A DNA stretch of 64,000 bases from positions 289,689 to 353,688 of the forward strand of contig KZ627149.1 in assembly GCA_002917775.1 (NCBI GenBank). The letters are read 5' to 3'. This DNA is from Glaciozyma antarctica PI12. Its lineage: Eukaryota; Basidiomycota; Microbotryomycetes; Kriegeriales; Camptobasidiaceae. Below, piece by piece: positions 44,105 through 54,540 of the stretch (position 1 is the stretch's first letter; every line of letters begins with the position of its first letter). The position numbers and the translations under genes are program-made. The notes under the pieces were generated by a model. The model was not told the origin of the DNA, searched no databases, and worked only from the letters and a program-made list of their open reading frames with translations.

Positions 44105-44750
44105 GTCGCGAAGGTGGGAGAGCTTGAGGCCCGGGAGGAGAGACTGGAGGAGACGGAGCGGATGGGTGAGGGCTTCTGGTTCGGCTCGCTGTTGAGATCT
44201 GTTGCTGAGAGAGGAAGAGGAAGGAGAGCTGACGAGGAAGAGAGGAGGTCCGCGCCCCGTCCGCAGCACACGCCCCCTTCTCTCGCCTAGCTCTTGTTTT
44301 CCGCTTCGCCAACGCTCCCTCTTTGACGCGATTTACGCGCTGTTTTTACTCAGATGAAAGGTAGTGCAGCTTCGAGAGACGGGAGAAAAGAACGACTCGC
44401 ACTCGGGTGCGAGCGAGGCGGCCGAGCTCAGCCTCGGATCTCGTCGACGAACTCTTCGATCCCCCCCCCCCCCGTTCAGAAAGCTCGAACCTCAGAGCCC
44501 TGTGACCGGACTCTGAGTACTGAGATGTTAGGGCAAAAAACTGAACGGAGTCACGAATGCGAAGAGGTGGTTCGCAGGACCAAGCTCTCCTTCCTGTGCT
44601 CCCTGCTGGCGCACCCTTCCTGCAGCGCCGTCCAGCCGCTCCCAGAAAGAAGTAAAAACGATTCGAGACGATCCAAAGCGACGAACCAGCGCGACACGCG
44701 TGAGATCAAAAGTTGTCCTCCCCTCTATGGACGTCGTGACTCCATCCATC
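44105..44750. other. Intergenic upstream of U6 snRNA gene
   Basis: About 645 bases between copy B (leftward) and U6 (rightward). It contains 13 consecutive C at 44461-44473. A weak TATA-like word (CTCTATGG) lies near 44723-44730, about 25 bases before the proposed U6 start; this spacing suits a pol III promoter but the word is a poor match. Confidence 0.4.
44461..44473 (+). repeat. Poly-C tract (13 C)
   Basis: Thirteen consecutive C, about 280 bases upstream of the U6 gene. Confidence 0.95.
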
Positions 44751-44780
44751 GCCAGCTGGTAACCCCAGCTGCGCAAACAT

Positions 44781-44812
<32 letters not shown>

Positions 44813-44874
44813 GGCCCCTGCACAAGGATGACACATGCAGTCAGACAGGATTCAGCCTCCGGGTTGTGATTTTT
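44751..44874 (+). ncRNA. SNR6: U6 spliceosomal snRNA
   Basis: Catalytic RNA of the spliceosome, transcribed by RNA polymerase III. The conserved core is nearly identical to animal and plant U6: TAAAATTGGAACGATACAGA from 44781, ACAGAGA box at 44796-44802, AGC triad at 44808-44810, and GCATGGCCCCTGCACAAGGA forming the internal stem-loop. Upstream, GCCAGCTGG-TAAC-CCCAGCTG can fold as the 5' stem-loop. The gene ends in a run of ten T (44870-44879), a pol III terminator. The 3' tail after GATGACAC differs from animals, as expected. The 5' end is placed at the base of the hairpin and is uncertain by several bases. No intron interrupts the core, which is worth noting because introns in U6 genes have been reported from some related red yeasts. 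Confidence 0.96.
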
Positions 44875-44879
44875 TTTTT
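44870..44879 (+). terminator. Pol III T-run terminator of U6
   Basis: Ten consecutive T on the + strand directly after the U6 3' tail; four or more T normally stop RNA polymerase III. Confidence 0.85.
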
Positions 44880-44983
44880 GCGAGGTGTGAAGCTGCGAGG
44901 GAGGGACAACAGACGAGAGCACGGCGAGAGCGCATTCGCAGAGAAAGACGCGCACCCAAGGTATCTGCACATCTCCGATACAT

Positions 44984-46871
44984 CTATTGCACGGACTTGA
45001 CGCCCTGACTCCCCGCAAACACCATCTCCAGCGCTCCCCGAATCGCCAGCAACTCCTTCTGGAACTCGACCTCCTCATTCACTCTCCTTCTCAGCTTGGC
45101 GAAAAGTCCATCGACAAGCGGCGAGAGTCCCAACGTCGGCGTGTAGATTTCTGTGCGAAAGGTCAGAACGAGGAATCGAGGAAGGAGGGATGGGGACGAA
45201 CCGATTAGGACGGTGGCGACGTCCGCGGCGGTGATGCAGTACCGAGGACTGGTGATGTGCTTGATGAGGAAGTTGAGGATGGGCTCGAGGGAGAGGTCCT
45301 GGCGGTTTGCGAGGGCGATGGGGAGTCCATCTCGGTGGATCAGCTCCGTGAGAAGAGCGAACGTCGTTGCAGCCGTGATGCCCTATTCCCAAACCTCGAT
45401 TAGCAACGAGCAACAACAATCCGAGAACAAAGGAAACGCACCTTGCGAAGAACTGAGTCGAGTGCATCCCCGTACCGGAAGTCCTTGAGCATGCGATCCC
45501 ACTCCATCAACTTCTTCCGCCTCTCCTTTCCAACCTTCCGCTCTCCCTCGAACGCTGCCAATCCCTCCATCGCCTGCTTCCCCTCATACACGACTCCACC
45601 CGATCCCGCGCCCGCCAGTAGTGCGTCGTAGGAAGGCTGTTGGTCCGCTCCGAGCGCCTTCTTCGCTTGTACGCGCGTGCGGATCGAGAGAGATCCGTCC
45701 GAGAGACCGGCGACGAGGTGGGAAGAGTTGGGCTGCGAGGGTGGATGTTAGTCTCTGTCCGCAGAGGGGAAGAAGGCGAGAAACGCACCGAGACGGCAAG
45801 GCTGAGGACCTGTCCTCCGTAACGCATCGTATGCCGCACGCGCCAGTTCTCCTGCGGGTCGTACACCTTGACGAGCCCGTCCAAACCCGCGCTAAGCACC
45901 CTCTTCTCCCCACCCTCTCCCTCCGCCCAGCACAGACTCGTAATCGTCTTCTGGTGGTTACTGAGCGCCTTCAAGCAGTACTGTGTCCCCGTATCCACCT
46001 CCTCCTCCTCTATCCCACTCCCACTCGTACTCGCTCCCAACAGGTCCCAAACGCGCATGATCGGTCCTCCAGCAGAAATCGCCATCGTCCCACTCTCGCC
46101 CACAATAACATCCTCCACTGGTTTCCCGTGTCGACCCATCCAGACCTGTCCCCCTCCTTCGGTATTAGGTACCCGAGAGTCCCAGAGTCGAACGGTACCG
46201 TCGTACCCGCCGGAGAAGATGAGGGAGGGAGAGGAGGGGACGAAACTGGCGGTGCGGACGTAGTCCGTGTGGAAGGAGAAGGTGCGGAGGGAGGCAGAGG
46301 TCGCTAGGTCGAACAGGCGGACGGTCGTGTCGGAGGAGGTGGTGAGAAGCTGAGTGCCGGCTCCGGGGGAGAACTTGGTCGTGTGGACGGCTCTGCGGAG
46401 GAGGTTCAGCTTTGAGCTCCGTTGGAGAGCTGGGGCGAGGGACGTACTGCTTGTGGGCGCGTATTGTCCGCAAGATAGCTCGACTGTTGATATCAAACAC
46501 CTGTACGAGTCCTCCGTCATCTCCAGCGATGCACAGCTTGCCGTCTCCTCGAATCTCTCCACTCCGCGCAACCTCCTTGAACCGCGAGATGGTCTTGACG
46601 ACTCGGTTCGTTTTGGGCGAGTAGATCTGCAGGCGGGTTCCGGAGGTGACGATGTAGCGGTGGGGAGCGGAGGGGGAGAAGGAGACGTGGGAGATGGGAG
46701 CGTAAGACTTGAGGAAGATGGGAGACTGCTCGTAGCTTGTGATCAGTTGGGTCCTGGGTCTGGTGAGTGATTACGCACCTTGTAGCTCTTCCAGAACGTC
46801 GACTCCTTCCTCTGATGGTTCTCAGTCGTCGTCCGAGGCGGCTTGGGCACGACCAAGCGAGAGAACTCCAT
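44984..46871 (-). CDS. UTP15: U3 snoRNP / t-UTP component Utp15
   Basis: WD40 protein of the small-subunit processome, required for 18S rRNA maturation and linked to rDNA transcription. Start ATG 46869-46871: MEFSRLVVPKPPRTTTENHQ, then FWKSYK. WD repeats follow: SHVSFSPSAPHRYIVTSGTR, GKLCIAGDDGGLVQVFD, GTQLLTTSSDTTVRLFDLAT, LIFSGGYDGTVRLWDSR, GGPIMRVWDLL, KRVLSAGLDGLVKVYDPQ. The C-terminal Utp15 domain reads KKLMEWDRMLKDFRYGDALD, then LIHRDGLPIALANRQDLSLE and ILNFLIKHITSPRYC. It ends MVFAGSQGVKSVQ, stop 44984-44986. Convergent with U6; the two ends are about 105 bases apart. Length about 560 residues, normal for the family. Confidence 0.95.
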
Positions 46872-47474
46872 GGCGAGGCGTAACGAGCTAGCGCGGCGAA
46901 GGAAGGAGCTTGAGAGAAGCTGGGCGAGCTGGATACGGTGGTGCACGAGGTGGAGGAGGGCTGGTAGGTGGGTAGCGTGCGGCGTGAGCTGGTCGTGTCT
47001 TGAGCCAGGGGAGGAGGTCTTCGAAAACTTTGACCTCTGCGCGCGGGCTCCGAGGCGTCTCTCGTCGCCTTTTTCTCAGATCTCGAGCTCGCACGAAGCT
47101 GTAAATATGGAGCTGTGCTGTATATTCGCGTGCGATCAGTGTGGCTGCAAAAAAACGAGGCCCGCCAAAGCTGTTCTGGGGCGCCGCACGCTTTGGCCTA
47201 GTCCTCCTCGTTCGTCTTCGAATCTCTCTTCTTTCTGCTCCATCGTACCTCGTACCTAAATGCTGTAGAAGAAAGGATTGAACGAGAAAGATCCGGCCGG
47301 ATCCGCGGTCGCTGTCGCTGTTTTCTGAGCCGAGGAGCGAGCTGGCCTGATCTCGAGTCTTCCCGCCGAAGTCGAAAGTCGTCCGAAGGCGATTCGCTTC
47401 TCAGACCACAACCACAACCGCTCTCAAGCCAAAGTACCGCCCAACCTCACCCAAACTCACATACCACACACACC
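46872..47474. other. Divergent promoter region UTP15 / RCF2
   Basis: About 600 bases between two divergent genes. The last 60 bases before the RCF2 ATG are rich in CA (ACCACAACC, CACACACACC). Nothing else is recognised. Confidence 0.5.
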
Positions 47475-48585
47475 ATGGTTCATGTAAGTCGACCGCGCCA
47501 ACTCGAGCTCAGCTGGACCTCACTGACATCATCCGCCCCTTCCTCCTCAGGTCAACGTCGATGTCCAGGAGGAGAAGAGGTGTGTACCACCTGTTCCACG
47601 TCCTACCAGAGCTCGTACTGACTCCACTTCCGCTTTGCAGCCACTACAAGTAAGCCTGCAGTCCATGACCAGCCAAGCCGTCTTGCCATCGAGCATCGAA
47701 AGGACCGAGATTCAGCCTTTGTAACCGAGCTCCTGGGACCCCGGCTACGGCAGCTACGGAGCAGCAACAGCCTTGGCCACTCTGAGGAACACGAGCTGAC
47801 CTCACTTTGTCCCCCCTTTAAGCGCCACCGCCGCAGGAGGATTCCGCGCAGGAGCCGTCGGACTCTCCACCGCCCTCCTCGCCTCTGTCGCTGCTCAACG
47901 CGCAGGAGTCCGCGCCTACAAGAACCTTACCCTCCCCCTAAAAGCCTTCGCCGTCACCTCGGCCACCACCGCCGCCTTCATCATCGGTGCCGACGCCGCA
48001 AGTCGCAAGTACGAGCTCGCCAAGTACTCTGTTGGATCGGGAACGCAATTGTCGATGGAGGCGGGAGCAGCGGCGCAGGCGGAGAGGGATGCGGGGATCT
48101 TTACCAAGGAGCGGGCGCCGGTAGACTTCCGGAAGCTCAGCACAAAGGACGCGGTTGTGGAGTGGTCTAAGGAGCACCGCTACGGAGTCGTGTTTGGAGC
48201 GTGAGTTCCGCCTGCACTTTGGAGCTGAGGACGGAGCTGGAGCTGACGCGCTTCCGTCCACAGCTGGGTTACCTCGATGGTTGGATCTTTCGGCTACATC
48301 TCGATGACGCCTCTCTCGTTCGCCCAAAAGCTCGTACAGGTGCGCTCTCTTCCTTCCCCCGCTCTCGTACGTAGCTAACCCCCTTTCTTGCAGGCCCGTA
48401 TGGTCGCACAAGGCCTCACCGTCGCCGTCCTCATCGCCTCCGCCGGACTCTCCTCCATCCCTACCGCCGCCAACGGCCAGAACGACGAGGAGATCAAGCG
48501 GGAACAGCGCGAGCAGGGCATGTTCAAGTGGAAGAAGGGATCCCCTCACGACCTTGCTGCCCACCCCGAAGCGAAGACCGAGTAG
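47475..48585 (+). CDS. RCF2: HIG1-domain respiratory supercomplex factor (Rcf2-like)
   Basis: Mitochondrial inner-membrane protein that associates with complex III-IV supercomplexes. Exons: MVH; VNVDVQEEKS; a 9-nt exon (47641-47649) coding the HY part of SHYN; ATAAGGFRAGAVGLSTALLA; then a region ending EWSKEHRYGVVFGA; WVTSMVGSFGYISMTPLSFA with QKLVQ; ARMVAQGLTVAVLIASAGLS. The C-terminal half (RYGVVFGAW..S...SF.QKLVQARMVAQGLT) is the HIG1 domain with two membrane helices; a further hydrophobic pair lies in the N-terminal half, as in Rcf2 but not Rcf1. It ends LAAHPEAKTE, TAG 48583-48585. Five introns; the third (47650-47822) is 173 bases. Start ATG 47475 lies in a CACCATGG context. Confidence 0.87.
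47641..47649 (+). other. RCF2: 9-nt micro-exon of RCF2
   Basis: CCACTACAA, preceded by CGCTTTGCAG and followed by donor GTAAGC. Being 9 bases and a multiple of three, it could be skipped without a frame change, which makes alternative inclusion possible. Confidence 0.75.
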
Positions 48586-48802
48586 GGAGGAGTGGATGGA
48601 CCGATAGAGAGCCCCCTGATTTTTTTTGTACCACGCAACACGCATAATTGACTCGGCAGTAGTGCTACGGTGGCTTTCAGAGAGAGGACTCGTCCTTCGC
48701 AAGACTCGAGAGAAACACCTAGAAACACTCTGCGGAGAAACGTCGGAGATTGCGAGTTCGGCGTGTTCGACCTCGCGTCGCTCTCCCTCTCCCTCAGCGA
48801 CG

Positions 48803-51050
48803 ATGCCACCTTCCACCGCCTCTCCCAGAGTCTCCACCTCCCGCCTGCCTCCCGCATCTCCTTCCCCTCTCCCATCCACCAAGCCACCGCGTCCAGAAGC
48901 AGGCCGCCCCTATCGCAGCGCCTGCGCTCTCTGCAAGCGGGGGAAGACGCGATGCACCTGGGGCGCCGGTCCAGTGAGCGACGGCTGCGTTCCCTGTCTC
49001 CGCAAGAAGCTATCGTACGTCTCACATCCTCCATTGCTTGTGGCGAGCTGAGCTGGAGCGCGTTCAGCTGCCCTGGAATCCCCGCGCCCGTCTCGAAGCC
49101 CAAGACGCGCCGCGCTGCTCCGATCCAACCAGTTCCGCCTTCGACAGCGCTGGTTCATCTTGGACCTTCCTCTACGACAGCGCGGATTGGGGCGACGCAG
49201 GTCGTGGCGTTACTCGCGATGGACCTCCTTTCCTCGTTCGCGGAGCATCAGAATTACCAGCCGGCGGGGATCACGGTGGATGATATTAGGAGGAGTGTAC
49301 TAGGAGTACACGGTCGACTTGAGGAGCTGCGGGGACCGATGAAGGTGCTCTGCTCGGTGTCAAAGGAGGATCTCCGAGCTGACATGGATTCGCAGGTCAT
49401 GGCCTTCGGAGCTCTCGCATCTGGAGCGCGCTCGTCCTCTCATCCTGCTCTTATCGGACCCGGCCTTTCAACGCCGCTGATCCTCGACCTCCCGGACGCC
49501 GAGGTCCAGGACCTTTCTCGCTACGGAGCACTGCGCGAAGGTCCTTGTCTGGATCTCGTTCGCAGAGCGACGGAGGCGTGCGACTCGGAGCTGCATCCTC
49601 GGAAAGGGATTCATGATCTACAAGCTCTTCTCATGCTGTCCTATCTGCCCATCGGTGCGCCATACACCTCACCAAGCGTGCCTGTTCTGACGCTCTCGCT
49701 CCGCAGGCGACACCATGTCCTTTTCGGACCCGTATATCGAGGCTTCGGTGTCGATATTCCGGCAGCTTGTTGCTGACACTGATCAGACGCCGAGCGAGCG
49801 GCTGATGCTCTTCCAGCTCGGGCAGGACCTCGTCGTGCGCCACTCTCGCTCTGGTTTAGATTTAACGACTGATGCTTTCCCTCTCAGCGTCGCGATACGA
49901 CCCATGCTCTTTATTCTCTCAAGAAACCTCTCTTGTACGCTCCTTTCGCGCTCAGATTCTCGCCTAAGCTTCTGACCCTTCCATCAGCACGAACGTTGAA
50001 GTTCAACGCCTCATTCCGCTACTGCCGATGTCCAGCTCTACCTTCGTGTTCGAGTTCGACTACGTCAGCTTCATCGACGACACAACAGCCGTCTTCCCCG
50101 ACGTTCCCTTTTTCGAATCCCCTTTCGAGCACCTCAAGAACGCTCGGTTGTACATGTCGAGAAATCTTAGCACACTTCTCGCAGGCAAGTCCTCCAAATA
50201 CTCGACCTCTCTTCGCCCGTTACTAATATCAAGGACACCGCAGAGGCCCCCCGAAATCCCGACGAAGAACAGCAAAAGGCCGTCGCCCTGCGTCAATTCT
50301 GGAACACCCTCCATCAAAACCAAGCCGCCAGTCTCGCAGCTCTCTCGATCCCCTCAACACTCTACACGACCGCTCTCGCTACCGGCCTCTCCGAAACTGC
50401 GAAACGACTCGCCTGGCTCATCATCATCATCAACAGCACCTACCTCACCTTCTCCCTCATGCAAATGCTTCCCCAGACCGTCCTCCAGCGATGGTGCGAT
50501 GAGGGCTGGGTTTCCTCGACGCTGTTGGGGGAGAGTACGCGGGAGACGCGTAGTGTTGTTCGAGCGGTCGCTAGGGACAGCCACGTTCGTCCTGCTTCCT
50601 CCTCTCTCCAGTCTCGCTCGCTGATTCGTTCTTCGCAGAGCTACCTGCTCATTGAGCACATGAAGACGACGCTTCATTCTCTCGAATTCATGCGGCTCGA
50701 AGCCTGCCCCGACTGGATCTCAATAGCGCTCGAACGGCTCGAGGATACTCCTGAAGAAGAGGTGACGCTGTCGGAGCTCGAGCGGCTCGCGATAGGGTTG
50801 CGATTGGTGGGATGTACGTCGCTCTCGCTGCTCGGTGGACTGAGGCTGATTCGGAGCGATTGGAAGGGGTGTACGGGAGGGCTGTGGTGCGGTTGCGAGA
50901 GCTTGAGGTGGGGATTGTGGCGATTCGAGAGCAGGAGTTTCGCGAGAGTGCGTCGCTCGCTATTGGACCTGGAGCTTGGCTGACGTTTCCTTCGCAGAGG
51001 CTTCACCCGACTTTGCTATCGAGGATTATCTTGATTTCTCGTCCTTGTAA
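48803..51050 (+). CDS. Zn2Cys6 transcription factor
   Basis: Fungal binuclear zinc-cluster regulator. MPPSTASPRVSTSRLPPASP precedes CALCKRGKTRCTWGAGPVSD and GCVPCLRKKLS; the sixth Cys comes from the next exon (C-PGIPAPV), after an intron with donor GTACGT at about 49015. The spacing is C-x2-C-x6-C-x10-C-x2-C-x6-C. A long middle region has the look of the fungal-specific regulatory domain (HDLQALLMLSYLPIGDTMSF, SRNLSCTNVEVQRLIPLLPM, LAWLIIIINSTYLTFSLMQM). The tail is acidic and ends DFAIEDYLDFSSL, TAA 51048-51050. The last part needs an intron at 50814-50866 (GTACGT..GGAAG), without which a different frame ends at 50983. Targets are unknown; the adjacent FAH hydrolase is convergent, so co-regulation is not implied. 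Confidence 0.85.
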
Positions 51051-51194
51051 CGCGGCTTTTTTGAGGAGCAGAGCGAGGTGAAGGAGAGCAGCGAGGAGAG
51101 TGCCGAGGAGAAAGCATGGCGAACGCCTTCCTCCGACGCCCGAATAAATCGTACGCGTTGATTCTATCTACACAGATTCTGCAAGAATCGTTCC

Positions 51195-52417
51195 TCAAAG
51201 CTTCGCCTGCGCCTTGACACCACCCTCCTCAATAACGTGGTTGATCAACGTACCTGCGACCTTGAATCAGCTCCATTCTCGCACCAAAAGAAGACGTAGC
51301 AACTCACCACACCCCTCCACCCACACCTTAACGTTGTCTCCATGCTTGAGGAACGGCGCCTTGTCCAGATCCCGACGGAGAGGCAGGGGAGAGCCCTGTG
51401 CGGAAAATGCGATCAGTTGACGCGGGGGATGGGCGAGACGGGGTGCCCGCACAGTGAGGATGACAGAGCCCGCTTCGATGGTAACGCCTTTTGACATCCT
51501 GGAGATGAGCTCAGCCTGTTTGAAGTGAGTTAGATGGCGAACCGTTGGCGGTGAGGGAGACGCACGACGGAGAGAACCATGTTGGCTGTGTTGGACTGCT
51601 GCTTGAGTTGACCGTTGACGGTCGTTTTGATGGAAAGCTTTTGGGGGTCGGGAATGAGGGAAGGGTGGACGAGAACGGGTCCGAGGGGGCACCATGCTGT
51701 GAGAGAAGGCGAAACCTCATCAGCGAGGCCTCGCTGCGAAGGTGGAGCTCGAAACTCACTGTCGTAAGACTTGCCGATTCCCCATTGAACTCCCTTTGCG
51801 CAAAGCCCTCGCGAAGACACCTGCGATTCATCCCAGGCGTTAGCTCGCTCCTGCCGAAGCTTCGCAATGAACTCACATCATTCGAGGTACAGTACCCCAG
51901 GACGTACTCCAACGCCTCCTCCGCGCTAACATCCTTCGCATCCCTCCCCATCACCACTCCCAACTCAACCTCATAATCATTATTCTCCCCCCTCGCGCTC
52001 TCAGGGATGACGATCGCGTCCTCAGCTCCCACCACACTGCTCGCAGGTTTGTAGAACAGCACCGCAATCTCAGGCTTCACCCTCTCCCCCATCTCTGCGA
52101 CGTACTGAGCTCCCATTCCCCTGACCGTGCGGATCTCAGCTTGCGAGAGCGGGGAGAGCAATCGTTTGACCGTCCGGAGCGTGGGGGTGAGGTGCGCGGC
52201 GGCGTCGAGAGGGGAGGAGGAGAGGATGTGGGCTGTTATCCTCTCTCGGGCGTTGTAGAGAAGTCCTAGGTCGCCGGTTTGGAGAGGTTGGCCATAGTAT
52301 GTCTGCGGGGGAATCAGTAAGGCTGGCGCCGCGGGGGAGAGGCTGACTCACGCAGTTGTCTTCCGTCGCTATGAAGCGGATGAGTCGGGTCCAGGGAGTG
52401 GAAGGTGCGGGAGACAT
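51195..52417 (-). CDS. Fumarylacetoacetate hydrolase-family protein
   Basis: Metal-dependent hydrolase/decarboxylase of the FAH fold, which cleaves C-C bonds in 1,3-diketo acids. Start ATG 52415-52417: MSPAPSTPWTRLIRFIATED, then TYYGQPLQTGDLGLLYN. The catalytic domain shows KPEIAVLFYKPASSVVG, ENNDYEVELGVVMGRDAKDV with the metal-binding ExE (EVE), EALEYVLGYCTSNDVSSR, KGVQWGIGKSYD and GPVLVHPSLIPDPQKLSIKT, then STANMVLSV-type SNTANMVLSVAELISRMSKG. It ends GGVKAQAKL with the stop at 51195-51197. About 300 residues and eight introns. It resembles fungal homologues of fumarylpyruvate hydrolase or FAHD1/2 more than true tyrosine-pathway FAH, which is longer. The substrate is not determined. Confidence 0.9.
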
Positions 52418-53494
52418 GCTGGGAGGAAGGGACGTAGGTCGAGGGTGGTGGGGAGGGAGGAAAGTGGTGAGGAAGGAAGAAAAGGGGACTTGGACTTCGC
52501 CCGCCGCCCGCCGCGCGCGGCGCCTCGCGTGGACACTGGGTAGCTGACGCCACGAGCTGGCGGATTCAGGAATGGTGGACGGACGATGAACGGGCCTGTG
52601 CTGCTAAGTAACGACGCTCTTGCTCGCTTGAGGCCCTCAGCCTGAACGTCGGAGCGAGGGGCAGCGAGGAACAACTGCTGCAGTTTCCGAATCTCGTTTC
52701 GCGTTCCTTGCGGACCAGTTGTCCTCGCTTCTCCTATGTTCCAGCATACGACGTATGTGCAGTCAGCTACAAGGGGAGAATCTCGGAGACGCGCCTTCCT
52801 GAACCAGTCTGCTCGCCCGCCGGGAGAGCGTGGGGGAGGCGAAGGTGGGGGTCGCCGCCGGGTCGCCTCGTGGCCAGACGAGGAGCGAAGCTGCTGGTAC
52901 AAGCGCTTTCGTTCAAGTGGGAGCACCAGGCAGCTCTCAGCAAGCTCCCAGAGTGTTTCAGCGAAGTGGGAGCCTCGGACGACAACTCTGTCTTTCTTCG
53001 CAACTGCTTCGCACGCAGCCCTCGTCCTACAGAACTGGAGCAGGAAAGCTTACTGCGCGCTTGCATATAAACATCACTGCCCCGAGCTGGCAGGAGGATT
53101 GGAATCACAGCTGCCAACGATAGGATCCGAGAGCGGTGATCGACGATTCGCGTCGCTTTCAAACAGCTGAGGGAAGGCGGCAGAGCGAGCAGCGAGCAGA
53201 TAAGAATGCGAAGGTGGACGTTGAGTCCCTGCGTTCATCAAAGAAGGGGAGAGGCGTTGTGTACGGGGGAGGCGCCGGGAACCTGTAAAGACAAGGCCGC
53301 ATGAGTGAGGCTCACCAGCTCCCTTCTTGAAGCCCTCGACGTATGTTCCACCACCTCGTACTCCACAGCCCTCAGAGCAGCAAGCACGTCCATCCCCAGC
53401 AAAAGCAACAAGCAGTTCCTCAAGGCAGCCATCCACCCCAAATCGACGCTCGTTCGGCCCAACAATCTCATTCCAACCCGCGATCCCCTCTCCT
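52418..53494. other. Largest gene-free stretch
   Basis: About 1,075 bases between FAH-family gene start and NDUFA13 stop, both on the - strand. Open frames exist on both strands (such as - 52767-53162) but carry no recognised motif, and their splice signals do not join into a convincing gene. A lineage-specific gene or noncoding RNA is possible. Confidence 0.35.
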
Positions 53495-54133
53495 CTAAAT
53501 GACCACCACTGTGCTAGGCGTGTACCTCTTCGTGTGGTACGACGACTTGCCCACCTGCGCGCACACAAACCGACATCAGCTGCCACCCCGCGCCCGCGTT
53601 CCAAGATGATCAGAACTTACCTCCCACCCTGGCACATCCTTCATGATCTCCTTCTCTCGCTCCAGTGCGGCGTACTCCCTCCGGTAGACATCGCGATCGC
53701 TCTCTGCTAGAAGGAGAGGGACGAGGTGGATGCGTGACCAGGCCTTCTCGCGTTGAAGTTCCCTGTGTTTCGCCCGTCAGCTCTGCCTGATCCACGTGAA
53801 GCGTACTGCTGCCTTTGCTCCCCCCCAACGAATACCTCAGCCAACGCCCAGCGAGCACGTCGGCGGCCTCCAACCTGCACACCCACCCGCCCGCCCATCT
53901 CATCACTCCAACTCACCTCTTCTCCAAGTTCCCCTTGCCAACCCTCCAGAACCCGAACGCGCAAATAGCTCCGACCCCGAGGAAGACGGCGGCGCCTCCA
54001 GGACCACGAGTCGGGAGGTTTCGCTTGTACTTGATCGCTTCGAAGCCGCCGCTTGGGGGGAGGTCTCTGTGGAGGCGAGTTAGGTCGAGCGAACGGCTGG
54101 GAGGGAGGGGACGTACTGCTTGTAAGGAACCAT
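53495..54133 (-). CDS. NDUFA13: NADH:ubiquinone oxidoreductase subunit NDUFA13 (GRIM-19/B16.6)
   Basis: Accessory subunit of respiratory complex I with one inner-membrane helix. Start ATG 54131-54133: MVPYKQ, intron, DLPPSGGFEAIKYKRNLPTR (the family hallmark), then GPGGAAVFLGVGAICAFGFW as the membrane segment and RVGKGNLEKR. The next exons give ELQREKAWSRIHLVPLLLAE, SDRDVYRREYAALEREKEIM, KDVPGWE and, after an intron, VGKSSYHTKRYTPSTVVVI, with the stop at 53495-53497. The order and length (about 130 residues) fit the family fully. Its presence indicates that this fungus has a proton-pumping complex I. Confidence 0.95.
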
Positions 54134-54540
54134 CTTGGTGATCGTGCGGGGATAGTGTGGGGGGAAGGGGGAGGAGAGAGGAGGGGAGCAGGAGAAGTAG
54201 CACCTCAGCAAGGTAGCAGATCCCTCCGCCCTGGGCTCAAGAAGCCCGGAGAGCTACTCTGACTCCGCCCAACTCACTCTCCCACTCAGAAGCAGCACTC
54301 GAAGCCTTGAACGAACTCCGACAGTCGAAAGTCGATCCAGGAACGAACGCCACAGCAGCCAAACAGCAACCACAGCCTCGACCCCCCCCCCCCNNNNNNN
54401 NNNNNNNNNNNNNNNNNNNNNNNNNNNNNNNNNNNNNNNNNNNNNNNNNNNNNNNNNNNNNNNNNNNNNNNNNNCCCCCCCCCCCCCCCCCCCCCCGAGC
54501 TTCTCCCATCGCCACATCAGCTCCCACCCACCTTTGAACG
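54134..54540. other. Divergent promoter region with poly-C tract and N gap
   Basis: Between NDUFA13 (leftward) and the RBM42-like gene (rightward). It contains the poly-C tract and 81 N described separately. Confidence 0.7.
54382..54496 (+). repeat. Poly-C tract enclosing an assembly gap
   Basis: Twelve C (54382-54393), 81 N (54394-54474) and 22 C (54475-54496), 45 bases before the RBM42-like start codon. The sequence on both sides of the gap being pure C suggests that sequencing failed inside a long C/G homopolymer. Confidence 0.9.

Noticed and set aside
50459-50983. Alternative C-terminus of the Zn2Cys6 regulator ending at 50983
   Set aside because: An intron at 50814-50866 with donor GTACGT and branch GCTGAT gives a more plausible acidic C-terminus ending at 51050.
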